From Photobacterium sp. TLY01 (GTDB lineage Bacteria > Pseudomonadota > Gammaproteobacteria > Enterobacterales > Vibrionaceae), in assembly GCF_021432065.1 (NCBI RefSeq), contig NZ_CP090364.1, forward strand, positions 3,052,601 through 3,116,600: a stretch of DNA of 64,000 nt, written 5' to 3'. The notes under the pieces were generated by a model. It saw nothing but the letters and a program-made list of their open reading frames with translations. It ran no database searches and was not told the DNA's origin. Made by a program: the position numbers and the translations under genes. Shown here piece by piece: positions 31,540-39,880 of the stretch; the first letter of the stretch is position 1, and each line of letters starts with the position of its first letter.

Positions 31540-32772
31540 ATGAAGAAATTTACATACTCACTGATTGCCCTTGCCATGATGGGAACCACTTCCGCTTCTA
31601 TGCAGGCCACGGCTGCACCAATGCTGCCGGGCATTGCGCAGGCGAGCACCCTGGAAGAGGTTCAGACAGCCAATGCCTGGGTGGAAGTCGACAAGGCCGC
31701 CTTTGAGTCAAACATTGCGCACCTGCAAAACCATGTGGGCAGCAACACTGCCATCTGTGCCGTGATGAAAGCCGATGCCTACGGCAACGGCATTGCCAAC
31801 CTGCTGCCTTCAGTGATGCAAAGCGGCATTCCTTGTGTGGGTATTACCAGCAACGCGGAAGCCCGTCTGGTCCGTGAGCTGGGCTTCAACGGTCGCCTGA
31901 TGCGTCTGCGTGCTGCAACGCCTTCTGAGATTGAAAGCGCCGTTGACCTTCAGCTTGAAGAGTTAATCGGCACCAAACAGCAGGCCAAAATCATCGCCCG
32001 CATTGCGCGCCAGCACGGCACAGTGATCCCGGTGCATCTGGCGCTAAACTCGGCCAGCATGGGACGTAACGGCCTGGAAATGCGCAGTCAGAACGGCAAA
32101 AAAGAAGCCAGAAAGATAGTGAATACCAAACACCTGCAGGTGGTCGGTATCATGACCCACTTCCCGACCGAAGATCTGGCTGAAATCCGCGCCGGACTGG
32201 AGCAGTTCAAGCAGGACAGTCAGTGGATCATCAAGCACACGGATCTGGAACGGGATGAGGTGCTGCTGCACGTGGCCAACTCTTTCACCACCCTGATGGT
32301 GCCGGAAGCCCAGCTCGACATGGTGCGTACCGGCGGCGCCCTGTACGGCGACACCACACCAGCATTCCCGGAATACAAGCGCATTGTGTCGTTCAAAACT
32401 CAGGTCGCATCCGTTCACCGCCTGCCGGCAGGCTCAACCATCGGCTACAGCAAGACAGAAACCCTGACGCGCGATTCTGTGCTGGCCAACCTGCCCATTG
32501 GTTACTCTGATGCTTTCCCTCGCTCGCTGAGCCGTGTCGGTGAAGTGCTGATCAAGGGCCAGCGCGCCAAAGTGCTGGGTTCAACCTCGATGAACACCAC
32601 TATGGTCGATATCACAGATATCAAAGGCGTGAAACCTGGCGAGGAAGTGGTGCTGTTCGGCCGTCAGGGCCGCGACGAAATCACCATCGGCGAAACGGAA
32701 GAGCGCTCAGATCGCATTCTGTCTGAACTCTATACCCTGTGGGGCACATCAAACCCGAAAGTGCTGAAATAA
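31540..32772 (+). CDS. bsrV: Periplasmic broad-spectrum amino-acid racemase (BsrV-like)
   Basis: PLP-dependent fold III racemase that makes non-canonical D-amino acids, which modify peptidoglycan and act as signals. It has 410 residues with a signal peptide (about 1-26, ending ATAA). The PLP lysine is K77 in VMKADAYGNG, ALNSASMGRNGLEMR lies near 180, and the conserved alanine-racemase segments MVRTGGALYG and IGYSDAFPRSL are present. The signal peptide and the SASMGRNG active-site segment set it apart from cytosolic Alr. It is co-transcribed with the chemoreceptor upstream. Confidence 0.9.
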   Translation: MKKFTYSLIALAMMGTTSASMQATAAPMLPGIAQASTLEEVQTANAWVEVDKAAFESNIAHLQNHVGSNTAICAVMKADAYGNGIANLLPSVMQSGIPCVGITSNAEARLVRELGFNGRLMRLRAATPSEIESAVDLQLEELIGTKQQAKIIARIARQHGTVIPVHLALNSASMGRNGLEMRSQNGKKEARKIVNTKHLQVVGIMTHFPTEDLAEIRAGLEQFKQDSQWIIKHTDLERDEVLLHVANSFTTLMVPEAQLDMVRTGGALYGDTTPAFPEYKRIVSFKTQVASVHRLPAGSTIGYSKTETLTRDSVLANLPIGYSDAFPRSLSRVGEVLIKGQRAKVLGSTSMNTTMVDITDIKGVKPGEEVVLFGRQGRDEITIGETEERSDRILSELYTLWGTSNPKVLK

Positions 32773-32781
32773 TTCAGCGCT

Positions 32782-32813
32782 CCCCTGAGACCGCTCCCCC
32801 TTGGTCTCAGGGG
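32782..32813 (+). terminator. Hairpin after the racemase gene
   Basis: Perfect 11-bp stem CCCCTGAGACC / GGTCTCAGGGG with a 10-base loop, 9 bases past the stop. It lacks a T tract, so it may be a 3'-end stabiliser rather than an intrinsic terminator. Confidence 0.55.
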
Positions 32814-33010
32814 ACCTTGCCAGCCCGCAGATCGTCTGCCTTCCCGATATTGAGTAAATTTTCTTCTCGTCACCATTAAAAGAGATCATGGTCCAACCTC
32901 TCGATTCTTGGTCACTTTCAGGGCATATTCTGCGTCCGTTTTACCGAGCAGAAATTCTAAGGTTGCCAGCCCATCCGCTCGGATCCCTCCAGCTTTTTGA
33001 CGAGAACACG

Positions 33011-33910
33011 ATGAAAATTGGCATTTTGTCCCAGAACGCAAACCTGTATTCCACCCGACGCCTGCGCGAAGCCTGTGAACAACGGGGCCATGAAGCCATG
33101 GTCATTAACGCCCTGCGCTGCTACATGAATATCAATTCGGTGCAGCCGTCCATTCACTTTGAAGGGCACGATCTGGTCGGCATTGATGCCATTATTCCGC
33201 GTATCGGGGCGGACATTACGTTTTATGGTTGTTCCGTACTGCGTCAGTTTGAAATGATGAATGTCTTTTCCATCAATCAGTCGATTGCTATTTCGCGCTC
33301 CCGAGACAAACTGCGCTCGCTGCAACTGCTGAGCCGCAAAGGCGTCGGCATGCCGATCACCGGGTTTGCCAGTAAGCCGGACGATGTCAAAGATCTGATC
33401 AAAATGGTCGGCGGGACACCTGTGGTGATCAAGCTGCTGGAAGGCACCCAAGGCATCGGTGTGGTCCTGGCTGAAACCCAGAAAGCCGCTGAAAGCGTGA
33501 TTGAAGCTTTCATGGGCCTGAAAGCCAACATCATGATTCAGGAATACATCGCTGAAGCCGGCGGTGCCGATATCCGCTGCTTCGTACTGGGGGATAAAGT
33601 GATCGCCTCGATGAAGCGTCAGGCCGCCGAGGGGGAATTCCGCTCTAACCTGCATCGCGGCGGCAGTGCCTCGTTAGTGCGCATTACCCCGGAAGAGCGC
33701 CGCACCGCCGTCGCGGCAGCAAAGGCCATGGGGCTGAATGTGGCAGGTGTTGATTTGCTGCGCTCCAACCGCGGGCCGCTGATCATGGAAGTGAACTCAT
33801 CGCCAGGCCTGGAAGGGATTGAGCATGCCACAGGCAAAGACATTGCCGGCATGATCATTGAGTACATCGAAAAGCACGCGGGTAAAAAGCGCCGTCACCA
33901 GCAGCAATAA
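33011..33910 (+). CDS. rimK: RimK, ribosomal protein S6 glutamate ligase
   Basis: ATP-grasp enzyme that adds glutamates to the C-terminus of S6. It has 299 residues from [15 protein letters not shown], the family N-terminus; an upstream in-frame ATG adds 41 unrelated residues. The ATP-grasp motifs [22 protein letters not shown], the [11 protein letters not shown] loop and the metal-binding [13 protein letters not shown] are present. The tail [12 protein letters not shown] is basic. It is followed by a long repeat-bearing spacer shared with convergent modF. Confidence 0.95.
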   Translation: MKIGILSQNANLYSTRRLREACEQRGHEAMVINALRCYMNINSVQPSIHFEGHDLVGIDAIIPRIGADITFYGCSVLRQFEMMNVFSINQSIAISRSRDKLRSLQLLSRKGVGMPITGFASKPDDVKDLIKMVGGTPVVIKLLEGTQGIGVVLAETQKAAESVIEAFMGLKANIMIQEYIAEAGGADIRCFVLGDKVIASMKRQAAEGEFRSNLHRGGSASLVRITPEERRTAVAAAKAMGLNVAGVDLLRSNRGPLIMEVNSSPGLEGIEHATGKDIAGMIIEYIEKHAGKKRRHQQQ

Positions 33911-33930
33911 GACAGATTATCACGACACGC

Positions 33931-33951
33931 TGCCTCTGACACCCAGAGGCA
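33931..33951 (+). terminator. Possible terminator of rimK
   Basis: Stem TGCCTCTG / CAGAGGCA with a 5-base loop, 20 bases past rimK. Only a weak T run follows some 13 bases later. Confidence 0.4.
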
Positions 33952-34062
33952 TTGCGTACAGGATTTTTCAATAAAGCCACCTTTAACCTTCCCGCTTTTA
34001 GCCCCCTCTGCAATACCGGCCTGAAAACACAAGCAACGCACTGATAGTAAACAGATTTATTT

Positions 34063-34546
34063 CATGTACAGCTTTTCCAGCTATTTTCCTGATGACGCTG
34101 GTGCTGCTTTTTTCATCCGCGGCGGGGCTTCGCCGGACTGTCACAGCCAACCTCCCAGAAGCGTGTCATCCACTCGCAGCAGACAAAATTACCAGGATGA
34201 ACAGCTTTTCGCTCATCAAACAGCTTTTTTATGCGCTACATTAGAGCCTGCTAATTGATGTCACACAAAAAGAAACTAAATGTTTGATTTTAAATAATTT
34301 AATTCACTGTACAGCTTTTCTGGCTTTTTTCCCGGTGAACCCAGTCACTGTTAACGACGGCTCATCGCTAACAAAATGTGCACAACACCCTCCTGGTACG
34401 GCTTTTTGCCTCACAGTCAGCGTTTTGCTGCTCAATCACAGTCATCTGGATAAAAAAGTAAATAATTCAAGCATAAGATGCTGATTTTATTCAACAATAA
34501 AACATGTACAGCTTTTTGAGTAATTTTCCTGCCGAACCCAGCATGT
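34063..34546. repeat. Three dispersed copies of a ~42-bp repeat in the rimK-modF interval
   Basis: Copies begin with TGTACAGCTTTT at 34065, 34309 and 34505 and continue with a shared pattern: a purine-G step, then TTTTCCYG and GAACCCAG (last part weaker in the first copy). Each is preceded by an AT-rich stretch resembling GATTTTATTCA. Looser relatives (ACAGCTTTT) occur at 34201 and 34220. The 656-base interval between the convergent genes has no convincing gene. Confidence 0.7.
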
Positions 34547-34566
34547 TAGGGCTCGGCCTCTCACGG

Positions 34567-36015
34567 TTATGCGGTGGCGTAGATTTTCACGCCGTAGCCC
34601 CCGTCGGGATCGGCGACAAAATCCACAAAATGCTCAATCGCGTCTAACGCGTCCTCTTCATGGTGCGTCACGTAAAGCAACTGGCTGATCTTCGCTGACG
34701 CAATGCGGTTTAAAGCCTGATACACCAGCTTGCGATTGAGATAATCCAGCCCCTGATACGGTTCGTCCAATATCAGCAACGCAGGTTGTTTGATCAGGGC
34801 TCGGCCAATCAGCAGCAATCTTTGCTGGCCATAATCCAGCTCCCGAAAACTGACTTTTTCAAACTCCGCCATTTCAAGCAGCGCAAGCCATTCACGGGCC
34901 AGCTTGACTTCGCGCTTGCTCGGCTGCTGATATAAGCCGATGGAGTCGTAAAACCCCGACATCAGCACGTCCAGCGCCGGGCAGCCGACGCGGTATTGCA
35001 GGTGCAAGGCCGAAGAAACCACGCCGATATGCTTTTTGACGTCCCAGATAGTCTCGCCACTGCCGCGCTTCATACCCAGCACGGTTACATCGTTGCTGTA
35101 ACACTGCGGATGATCGCCCAGCACCAGCCCCAGCAAAGTACTTTTCCCGCACCCGTTCGGGCCACGGACCTGCCAGTGCTGGCCTTGCTCTATCTGCCAG
35201 TTGACCCCGGAAAAGATCCTGGCTCCCACGTATTCCACTTTGACATTTCGCATTGAGACCAGGGGATTGGGGTAATCATGCTCCGCCTGGTGAGCTTGTA
35301 ATAAGGCCAGCATGGCGTCACTTTTTTGCTCGGACAAGGCTTTCATCTGTGCCATGACAGGGTGCGACAGCCACGCTTCACGGCTGAGCACCTGCGACAG
35401 TTGCTTCTCGTCAAACAAAGCGACATGGCTGATAAAAGGCGGCAGCTCATCTTCCCGGGATGTCACTATCAGTAGCTGCATACGTTGCGACAGCTCATTC
35501 AACAACAGCGATAAAGCCTGACGATGCTCAATATCCAGTCCGGCATAGGGCTCATCTAAAATCAGCAACGCAGGCTGAGTCGCCAGCGCGCGAGCCAGCA
35601 TCACCCTGCGGGTCTCACCGGTCGATAACTGGCGAAATCCCCGCTGCCTGAGCCTGGTGAGATCCGTCTTTGCCAGCAATGCATCCAGCTCCGCTGGACT
35701 GCACCCGGCTTCCAGCACCAGCGCTTCGACCGTCGTGCCGTAGTCTATGCTGTCGGTAAAATCGGTCTCGTCTTTGTCCAGCTCCAGATCAAGCAGCCGT
35801 TGCTGTTCATGCAATGAGATACAGGCAATTGCTGGCGGCAGACCATGAATCTGACCTTGTTCCGGAGCCAGTTCGCCACTGAAAATTCTGACCAGCAGCG
35901 AGGCGGCATGACTGTGGGTGGAAAATATCCCCCAGTGCTGGCCCGGTTCAATGTGCCAGCTCTCGATAGACAGTGATGCCGACTCGGTGTGGTGTTTTAA
36001 ATCCTGAAGATGCAT
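34567..36015 (-). CDS. modF: ModF-type tandem ABC ATPase, N-terminal Walker A degenerate
   Basis: 482-residue protein with two ABC ATPase domains in one chain, as in ModF, which is linked to molybdate/molybdenum-cofactor photorepair-like functions but lacks a membrane partner. The C-terminal domain is complete: Walker A RGPNGCGKSTLLG, signature-like LDYGQQRLLLIGRAL, Walker B LLILDEPYQGLD. The N-terminal domain has the signature LSTGETRRVMLARAL and Walker B LLILDEPYAGLD. Its P loop, however, reads WGIFSTHSHAASLL, without the GKS needed to bind phosphate, so one of the two sites may be inactive. No modABC genes lie nearby. Confidence 0.85.
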   Translation of the reverse strand: MHLQDLKHHTESASLSIESWHIEPGQHWGIFSTHSHAASLLVRIFSGELAPEQGQIHGLPPAIACISLHEQQRLLDLELDKDETDFTDSIDYGTTVEALVLEAGCSPAELDALLAKTDLTRLRQRGFRQLSTGETRRVMLARALATQPALLILDEPYAGLDIEHRQALSLLLNELSQRMQLLIVTSREDELPPFISHVALFDEKQLSQVLSREAWLSHPVMAQMKALSEQKSDAMLALLQAHQAEHDYPNPLVSMRNVKVEYVGARIFSGVNWQIEQGQHWQVRGPNGCGKSTLLGLVLGDHPQCYSNDVTVLGMKRGSGETIWDVKKHIGVVSSALHLQYRVGCPALDVLMSGFYDSIGLYQQPSKREVKLAREWLALLEMAEFEKVSFRELDYGQQRLLLIGRALIKQPALLILDEPYQGLDYLNRKLVYQALNRIASAKISQLLYVTHHEEDALDAIEHFVDFVADPDGGYGVKIYATA

Positions 36016-36108
36016 ATCAACTTTCCTTAGTCTCTCATCCCTCCATAGTGCATAACTTATTGTCTGATTTCTATGCGTTCTTGACTATTAAGACAATAAA
36101 AAAGCGAT

Positions 36109-37020
36109 TCACTCCGCTTCCAGCGATGCCACAGCATTCGAAGCCATACTCAGGCTGTGGAACAGCTCAAACAAAGTGCTGATTTCACCGATATGAGCCA
36201 GTTCCGGGTTCATTCCTAATTTCAGGCTCACCCGCCGGTTTTGTCCATGGGACAAATCAACCAGCACCAACTCCCCCCGTTGGCAGGGTTCAGCCACCGC
36301 ATGTTGTGGCAGCCAGCCAAATCCCAAACCGCGCCGAACCGCTGCAATCGCCGCATCAAGACTGCTCACCGTCAGCCGCTGATGCGAACCCAACCAACCA
36401 CTGTCCGTATTTTGCTGACCAGAATCCCGGATCACCACCTGCCGATGTGCTTTCAGTTCCGACTGAGTCATCTGCTGTGCTTGAGCAAAAGCGAAATCGG
36501 GGGCACAGACGCAACGTAATTCCAGATCGAGCAAAGGTTCAGCCACGGTTTCTTTCGGTAACTGGCTGGCAATGGCCAGTGAAACGACACCGGACGCCAG
36601 CAACTGACCCGCCCCGGAAAGCGCCGTTTCATAAACCCGCAGAGAAACATTCGGGTACAACGCGTAAAAGCGTTCAAAGACTGACTGAGTCAGTGTATGC
36701 GGCAGCAGAACATCCACAGCAAGACTCACTTCAGTCATCAACTGCCCCTGATATTTCGACGCTACGGACTCAATCTGAACCGCATTATGATGCAGGCTCT
36801 GGGCACGAGGCAGTAACGCCTGCCCAAGCTCCGTCAGCACCGATTGCCGCCCTTCGACCACAAACAACGGCTGGCCAAGCAGTGACTCCATCTTCTTGAT
36901 ACTGTGGCAAACCGCCGACTGACTCTTGTGCAGCAACAGCGCGGCTTTCGCAGCACTGCCCTGTTCGGCGATGGCGATAAAAGCCCGCCACATTTCCAGC
37001 GTGACACGCGCAGTGGTCAT
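36109..37020 (-). CDS. LysR family transcriptional regulator
   Basis: 303 residues: N-terminal winged helix-turn-helix (about 5-65, AFIAIAEQGSAAKAALLLHKSQSAVCHSIKKME) and a PBP2-type effector domain (about 95-290). It lies 94 bases downstream of wrbA on the same strand, so it may be co-transcribed with the quinone oxidoreductase and DsbA-like genes and could regulate them. The effector is unknown. Confidence 0.85.
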   Translation of the reverse strand: MTTARVTLEMWRAFIAIAEQGSAAKAALLLHKSQSAVCHSIKKMESLLGQPLFVVEGRQSVLTELGQALLPRAQSLHHNAVQIESVASKYQGQLMTEVSLAVDVLLPHTLTQSVFERFYALYPNVSLRVYETALSGAGQLLASGVVSLAIASQLPKETVAEPLLDLELRCVCAPDFAFAQAQQMTQSELKAHRQVVIRDSGQQNTDSGWLGSHQRLTVSSLDAAIAAVRRGLGFGWLPQHAVAEPCQRGELVLVDLSHGQNRRVSLKLGMNPELAHIGEISTLFELFHSLSMASNAVASLEAE

Positions 37021-37114
37021 GATTCATCCCTTTTCACAGAAAGAACGCACTATGACTGAATGCGGCAGGTTCAGGCAACAACCTTCAGTACCAGCAACGG
37101 CCTGAACCCGCAAT

Positions 37115-37717
37115 TTAACGGCTGAGCTTTTTCGCCAGTGTCGCGACATGCATGCCCTGAAATTGTGCCAGGGCCAGCTCTTTCTCTGATGGCTGACGGG
37201 AACCATCTCCGCCGGCAATACAGGCCGCCCCCAGAGGCGAGCCCCCTTTGACTTCCGAGACATCAGCCAGACCCGGTGCGGTGTAAGGTAATCCGACGAC
37301 CACCATGCCATGGTGAAACAAGGTGGTATGAAAGGATTGCAGCGTGGTCTCATTGCCACCCCCTGTGCCAGTCGAGGTGAACACACTGCCGATCTTTCCC
37401 ACCAGTTTCTGCTCAAACCATAAACCGCCGGTCTGATCGAGAAAGTTCCGCATCTGCGATGCCATATTGCCAAAGCGTGTTGGGGTGCCAAAAATGATCG
37501 CATCGTAATCAGCCAGATCCTGTGGCTTGGCAATCGGTGCCAGCTGATCGATCTGGATCCCAGACTTTCGTGCAATTTCTTCTGGCACCAGTTCTGGTAC
37601 CCGCTTGATATCTACGTCCACATGGCCGACACCTCTTGCCCCTTCGGCGACCGCATGCGCCATGGTTTCAACGTGTCCGTAGCTGGAGTAATAAAGCACT
37701 AAAACTTTTGTATTCAT
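37115..37717 (-). CDS. wrbA: NAD(P)H:quinone oxidoreductase, WrbA type
   Basis: FMN flavoprotein that reduces quinones by two electrons and so avoids semiquinone radicals. It has 200 residues from [20 protein letters not shown]. The start was chosen because GAGGAAAT precedes it and the six extra codons upstream are not family-like. [23 protein letters not shown] and [13 protein letters not shown] are the FMN and quinone-site segments of WrbA. It is preceded by the DsbA-family gene (42 bases). Confidence 0.93.
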   Translation of the reverse strand: MNTKVLVLYYSSYGHVETMAHAVAEGARGVGHVDVDIKRVPELVPEEIARKSGIQIDQLAPIAKPQDLADYDAIIFGTPTRFGNMASQMRNFLDQTGGLWFEQKLVGKIGSVFTSTGTGGGNETTLQSFHTTLFHHGMVVVGLPYTAPGLADVSEVKGGSPLGAACIAGGDGSRQPSEKELALAQFQGMHVATLAKKLSR

Positions 37718-37759
37718 TGTATTTCCTCGCCTCATTCCGATGAATTTGATGTGTGTCGG

Positions 37760-38407
37760 TTAAACCGGCTCAACCTGAGTGACCAGTTCTAAAAGCGCCT
37801 GCTCCGTCAGGGTTTGCGAAACCACCTGCTCACCATTGATGATGAGGCTGGGAATACTGCGCAGATGAAATGCCCGGGCACGCTTCAGATCCGCTTCCAC
37901 AGCATCTCGCACTGCATCACTGTCCAGCAGTGTTTCAAAACGCACGGTATCCAGCCCGATGTTGTTCGCAGCCGCAAGAATCACGTCACGATCGCCGATG
38001 TTGTCATTCACTTTGAGGTGAAGATGCTGAATTTCATCAAAATAATCCCAATGGGTATCCGAGTTCCCCATCAGCTCGGCTGCTTTCGCCCCCAACGCCG
38101 CCAGATAACCGCTCGGATAAGAAAAAGGCTTGGCGCGCATCCCTTCAATATCAAACCGATCCGGATCATCCGCATGTTGCTGACAAGCCACCCAGTGATT
38201 GAGAATTTCCTGTTTCGCCGCTGCCAGTGAACCAAAGCGCGTGATCATCTCATCATCATTACGCTGCAACACAAAACAGCGCTGTTTCACTTCGATATCT
38301 GCCCGCTCAGCCAGCTTGCGCAGCCTTGGGCTCAGGACATAACACCAGCCACAGACGGCATCATGAAAAAATTCCAGGGTGATTTTGGGCTTTGTATCCG
38401 ACATCAA
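37760..38407 (-). CDS. DsbA family oxidoreductase (FrnE-like)
   Basis: Cytoplasmic thioredoxin-fold protein of 215 residues without a signal peptide. The active site is CGWC (in FHDAVCGWCYVLSP, about 18-21). A helical insertion (about 60-150) and the cis-Pro region RSIPSLIINGEQVVSQ follow. Similar proteins act as disulfide isomerases or 2-hydroxychromene-2-carboxylate isomerase relatives. Two in-frame ATGs start it; either is possible. Adjacent wrbA suggests a redox-stress pair. Confidence 0.82.
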   Translation of the reverse strand: MMSDTKPKITLEFFHDAVCGWCYVLSPRLRKLAERADIEVKQRCFVLQRNDDEMITRFGSLAAAKQEILNHWVACQQHADDPDRFDIEGMRAKPFSYPSGYLAALGAKAAELMGNSDTHWDYFDEIQHLHLKVNDNIGDRDVILAAANNIGLDTVRFETLLDSDAVRDAVEADLKRARAFHLRSIPSLIINGEQVVSQTLTEQALLELVTQVEPV

Positions 38408-38586
38408 TCATTTCCTCAATTCAGGTTCAGTGCATCAAATTCAAAGCCTGGCCAGGCAGTACATGCTGTTCGTTCAGCTCAGGAATCATCTTAGGGGGAA
38501 AGCCGCAGGATAAAAATTGCAAAGAATTGGAGGGTATTATCGATTTTTTGCAAGGGTCGTTCTTGTTTTGCCTTCAAGCATCAATC

Positions 38587-38610
38587 AAGCCCGCAGCAAG
38601 CTGCGGGCTT
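38587..38610 (-). terminator. Hairpin after the cysteine-repeat protein gene
   Basis: Perfect 10-bp stem AAGCCCGCAG / CTGCGGGCTT with a CAAG loop, 24 bases past the stop; the T run is short. Confidence 0.6.
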
Positions 38611-38634
38611 CGAGCATTTCAGTGTCAAACTGCA

Positions 38635-39225
38635 TTAATTTCGGGTAATTTCATAAGCATTGTTGCTCATGCTAGAACCGACCCGACAACTGATCGAGAA
38701 GTGATGTCTGCCAAGGGTGTAGTTACTGGGAATCGGAGAATTCGCACAAACGGTAAATCTGGATCGGTATTTATCTGCATAGACTTGTGTACTTCCGTTC
38801 ACGGAATTGCCGGAACCAAAATTACAGGCCGGATTATAGATGTTGGCGATAATCACAAAACCGTCGTATACCCGGCTGTGGTATCCGGCGCAAGTGTTAA
38901 ACCGTGAACCGTCCTTTGGCGCGACCGTCAGGATGTAAGCATTGTCACTGTGCTGCCAGCTGCCACAATCAAAATTCACTGTGGTGCCGGTGATAACATA
39001 GCCGTCAGGTATGAAATCGCCCCGGCAGATGGTCATTCTTCTCGACTGCGCCTGGAACATTTCACTCAAACGCTCATCAGACAGCATCTGATCGCCCGGG
39101 ATCTGGTGGATTTGAGCATCCAGATGATATTGTTCAATAAAGCTTTGCTCGGCATCACCGGCAAAGCTGTTCGTGGTCCCAAGAGCACAACCAGCCATGA
39201 ACAACGCCAAAGAGTGTTTCAACAT
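38635..39225 (-). CDS. Secreted protein with three cysteine-pair repeats, function unknown
   Basis: 196 residues that I do not recognise. A signal peptide (about 1-22, ending FA|GD) is likely; Cys13 in MAGC makes a lipoprotein possible but the h-region is short. After a helical stretch (25-62) come three repeats of about 40 residues, each with a cysteine pair: C67/C87, C112/C134, C160/C180 (spacings 20, 22, 20). Repeats 1 and 3 share R(M/F)T(I/V)C, IP-x-x-Y and (S/N)NAY-x-(L/I)T; the middle one has drifted. The spacing suggests one disulfide per repeat in a small beta fold. It lies just past the displaced groEL terminator. Confidence 0.75.
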   Translation of the reverse strand: MLKHSLALFMAGCALGTTNSFAGDAEQSFIEQYHLDAQIHQIPGDQMLSDERLSEMFQAQSRRMTICRGDFIPDGYVITGTTVNFDCGSWQHSDNAYILTVAPKDGSRFNTCAGYHSRVYDGFVIIANIYNPACNFGSGNSVNGSTQVYADKYRSRFTVCANSPIPSNYTLGRHHFSISCRVGSSMSNNAYEITRN

Positions 39226-39431
39226 AGTGATTCCTCTGAAATACAGTTGAAAACACAGAGTCTTAAACCAGGCGCAAACACAAAGCTACGGCTGAAAAGA
39301 AAATATGCAACAAAGACAATAATAAAAGTGTACTGATAGTCAGCATGGTTACAGACTGGCAACTTACCTATCACTCATGCCAATCTGCAATGGCTCGCCT
39401 TACGATGACAAGATAGCGGCAGCCAGAAACA

Positions 39432-39457
39432 AAGAACCCGCCATGCGGCGGGTTCTT
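39432..39457 (-). terminator. groESL terminator, separated from groEL by the intron
   Basis: Stem AAGAACCCGCC / GGCGGGTTCTT with a 4-base loop, about 28 bases into the 3' exon. Without the intron it would sit some 30 bases past the groEL stop. Confidence 0.85.
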
Positions 39458-39484
39458 GTAGACATCAACAGGTGACGGGCTGAT

Positions 39485-39559
39485 GTCGGGTAGCGGCGAC
39501 GCATTACTGCGCCCCCGCCCCCTAAGAACCGTACGAGCGAGTTTCCCCGCATACGGCTC
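39485..39559 (-). ncRNA. Group II intron domains V and VI
   Basis: Domain V at 39526-39559 on the minus strand: GAGCCGTATGCG, internal GAAA loop and CGTACGGTTC close a 34-nt hairpin carrying the catalytic triad position near its base. Domain VI (39485-39525) is a hairpin with a branch-point A candidate in CCGCTACCCGAC. Confidence 0.92.
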
Positions 39560-39599
39560 AAGCCTTTATGAACCCGCACTTGCGTGCGAGCCAGCAACT

Positions 39600-39752
39600 T
39601 TAGCCTGCGTAACCATTACGTTTTGCGTTATCAACACAATCCGATCTGTTTACATATCCCTGACTGGATGCTCCAACAATACGACCATTAGACGCAGTAC
39701 GACGCCAGCGCCAGAGACTTGAATTGTCTTGATAAAATTCCCATGTATCCAT
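39600..39752 (-). CDS. DUF1508 (YegP-like) small protein encoded inside the intron
   Basis: A 50-codon gene in intron domain IV, between the maturase gene and domain V. The predicted protein has one DUF1508 repeat: WEFYQDN, WRWRRTASNGRIVGAS, GY and DCVDNAKRNGY follow the family pattern residue by residue. An SD sequence GGAG sits 6 bases before the ATG. YegP-type proteins are small beta-alpha folds of unknown biochemical role, usually with one to three repeats. Codon composition and position show it belongs to the intron, not to the host operon. It could be passive cargo, an aid to intron spread or a host-benefit gene; no function is assigned. Confidence 0.85.
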   Translation of the reverse strand: MDTWEFYQDNSSLWRWRRTASNGRIVGASSQGYVNRSDCVDNAKRNGYAG

Positions 39753-39880
39753 ATGTTACTCCGAACAAAGTTAATACATCAAACATCAAGACTATGAGAT
39801 ACAACTCATAAATCATAGTTGAATATAATAGTATCTTGCCTGCATCAATAAGCAAGCAATTGTTCGTTGAAACGGGACTA

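Noticed and set aside
34064-34258. A 64-codon plus-strand frame starting in the first TGTACAGC repeat
   Set aside because: No SD sequence, no domain, and the two other repeat copies do not maintain the frame for long. Kept only as a remark in the repeat finding.
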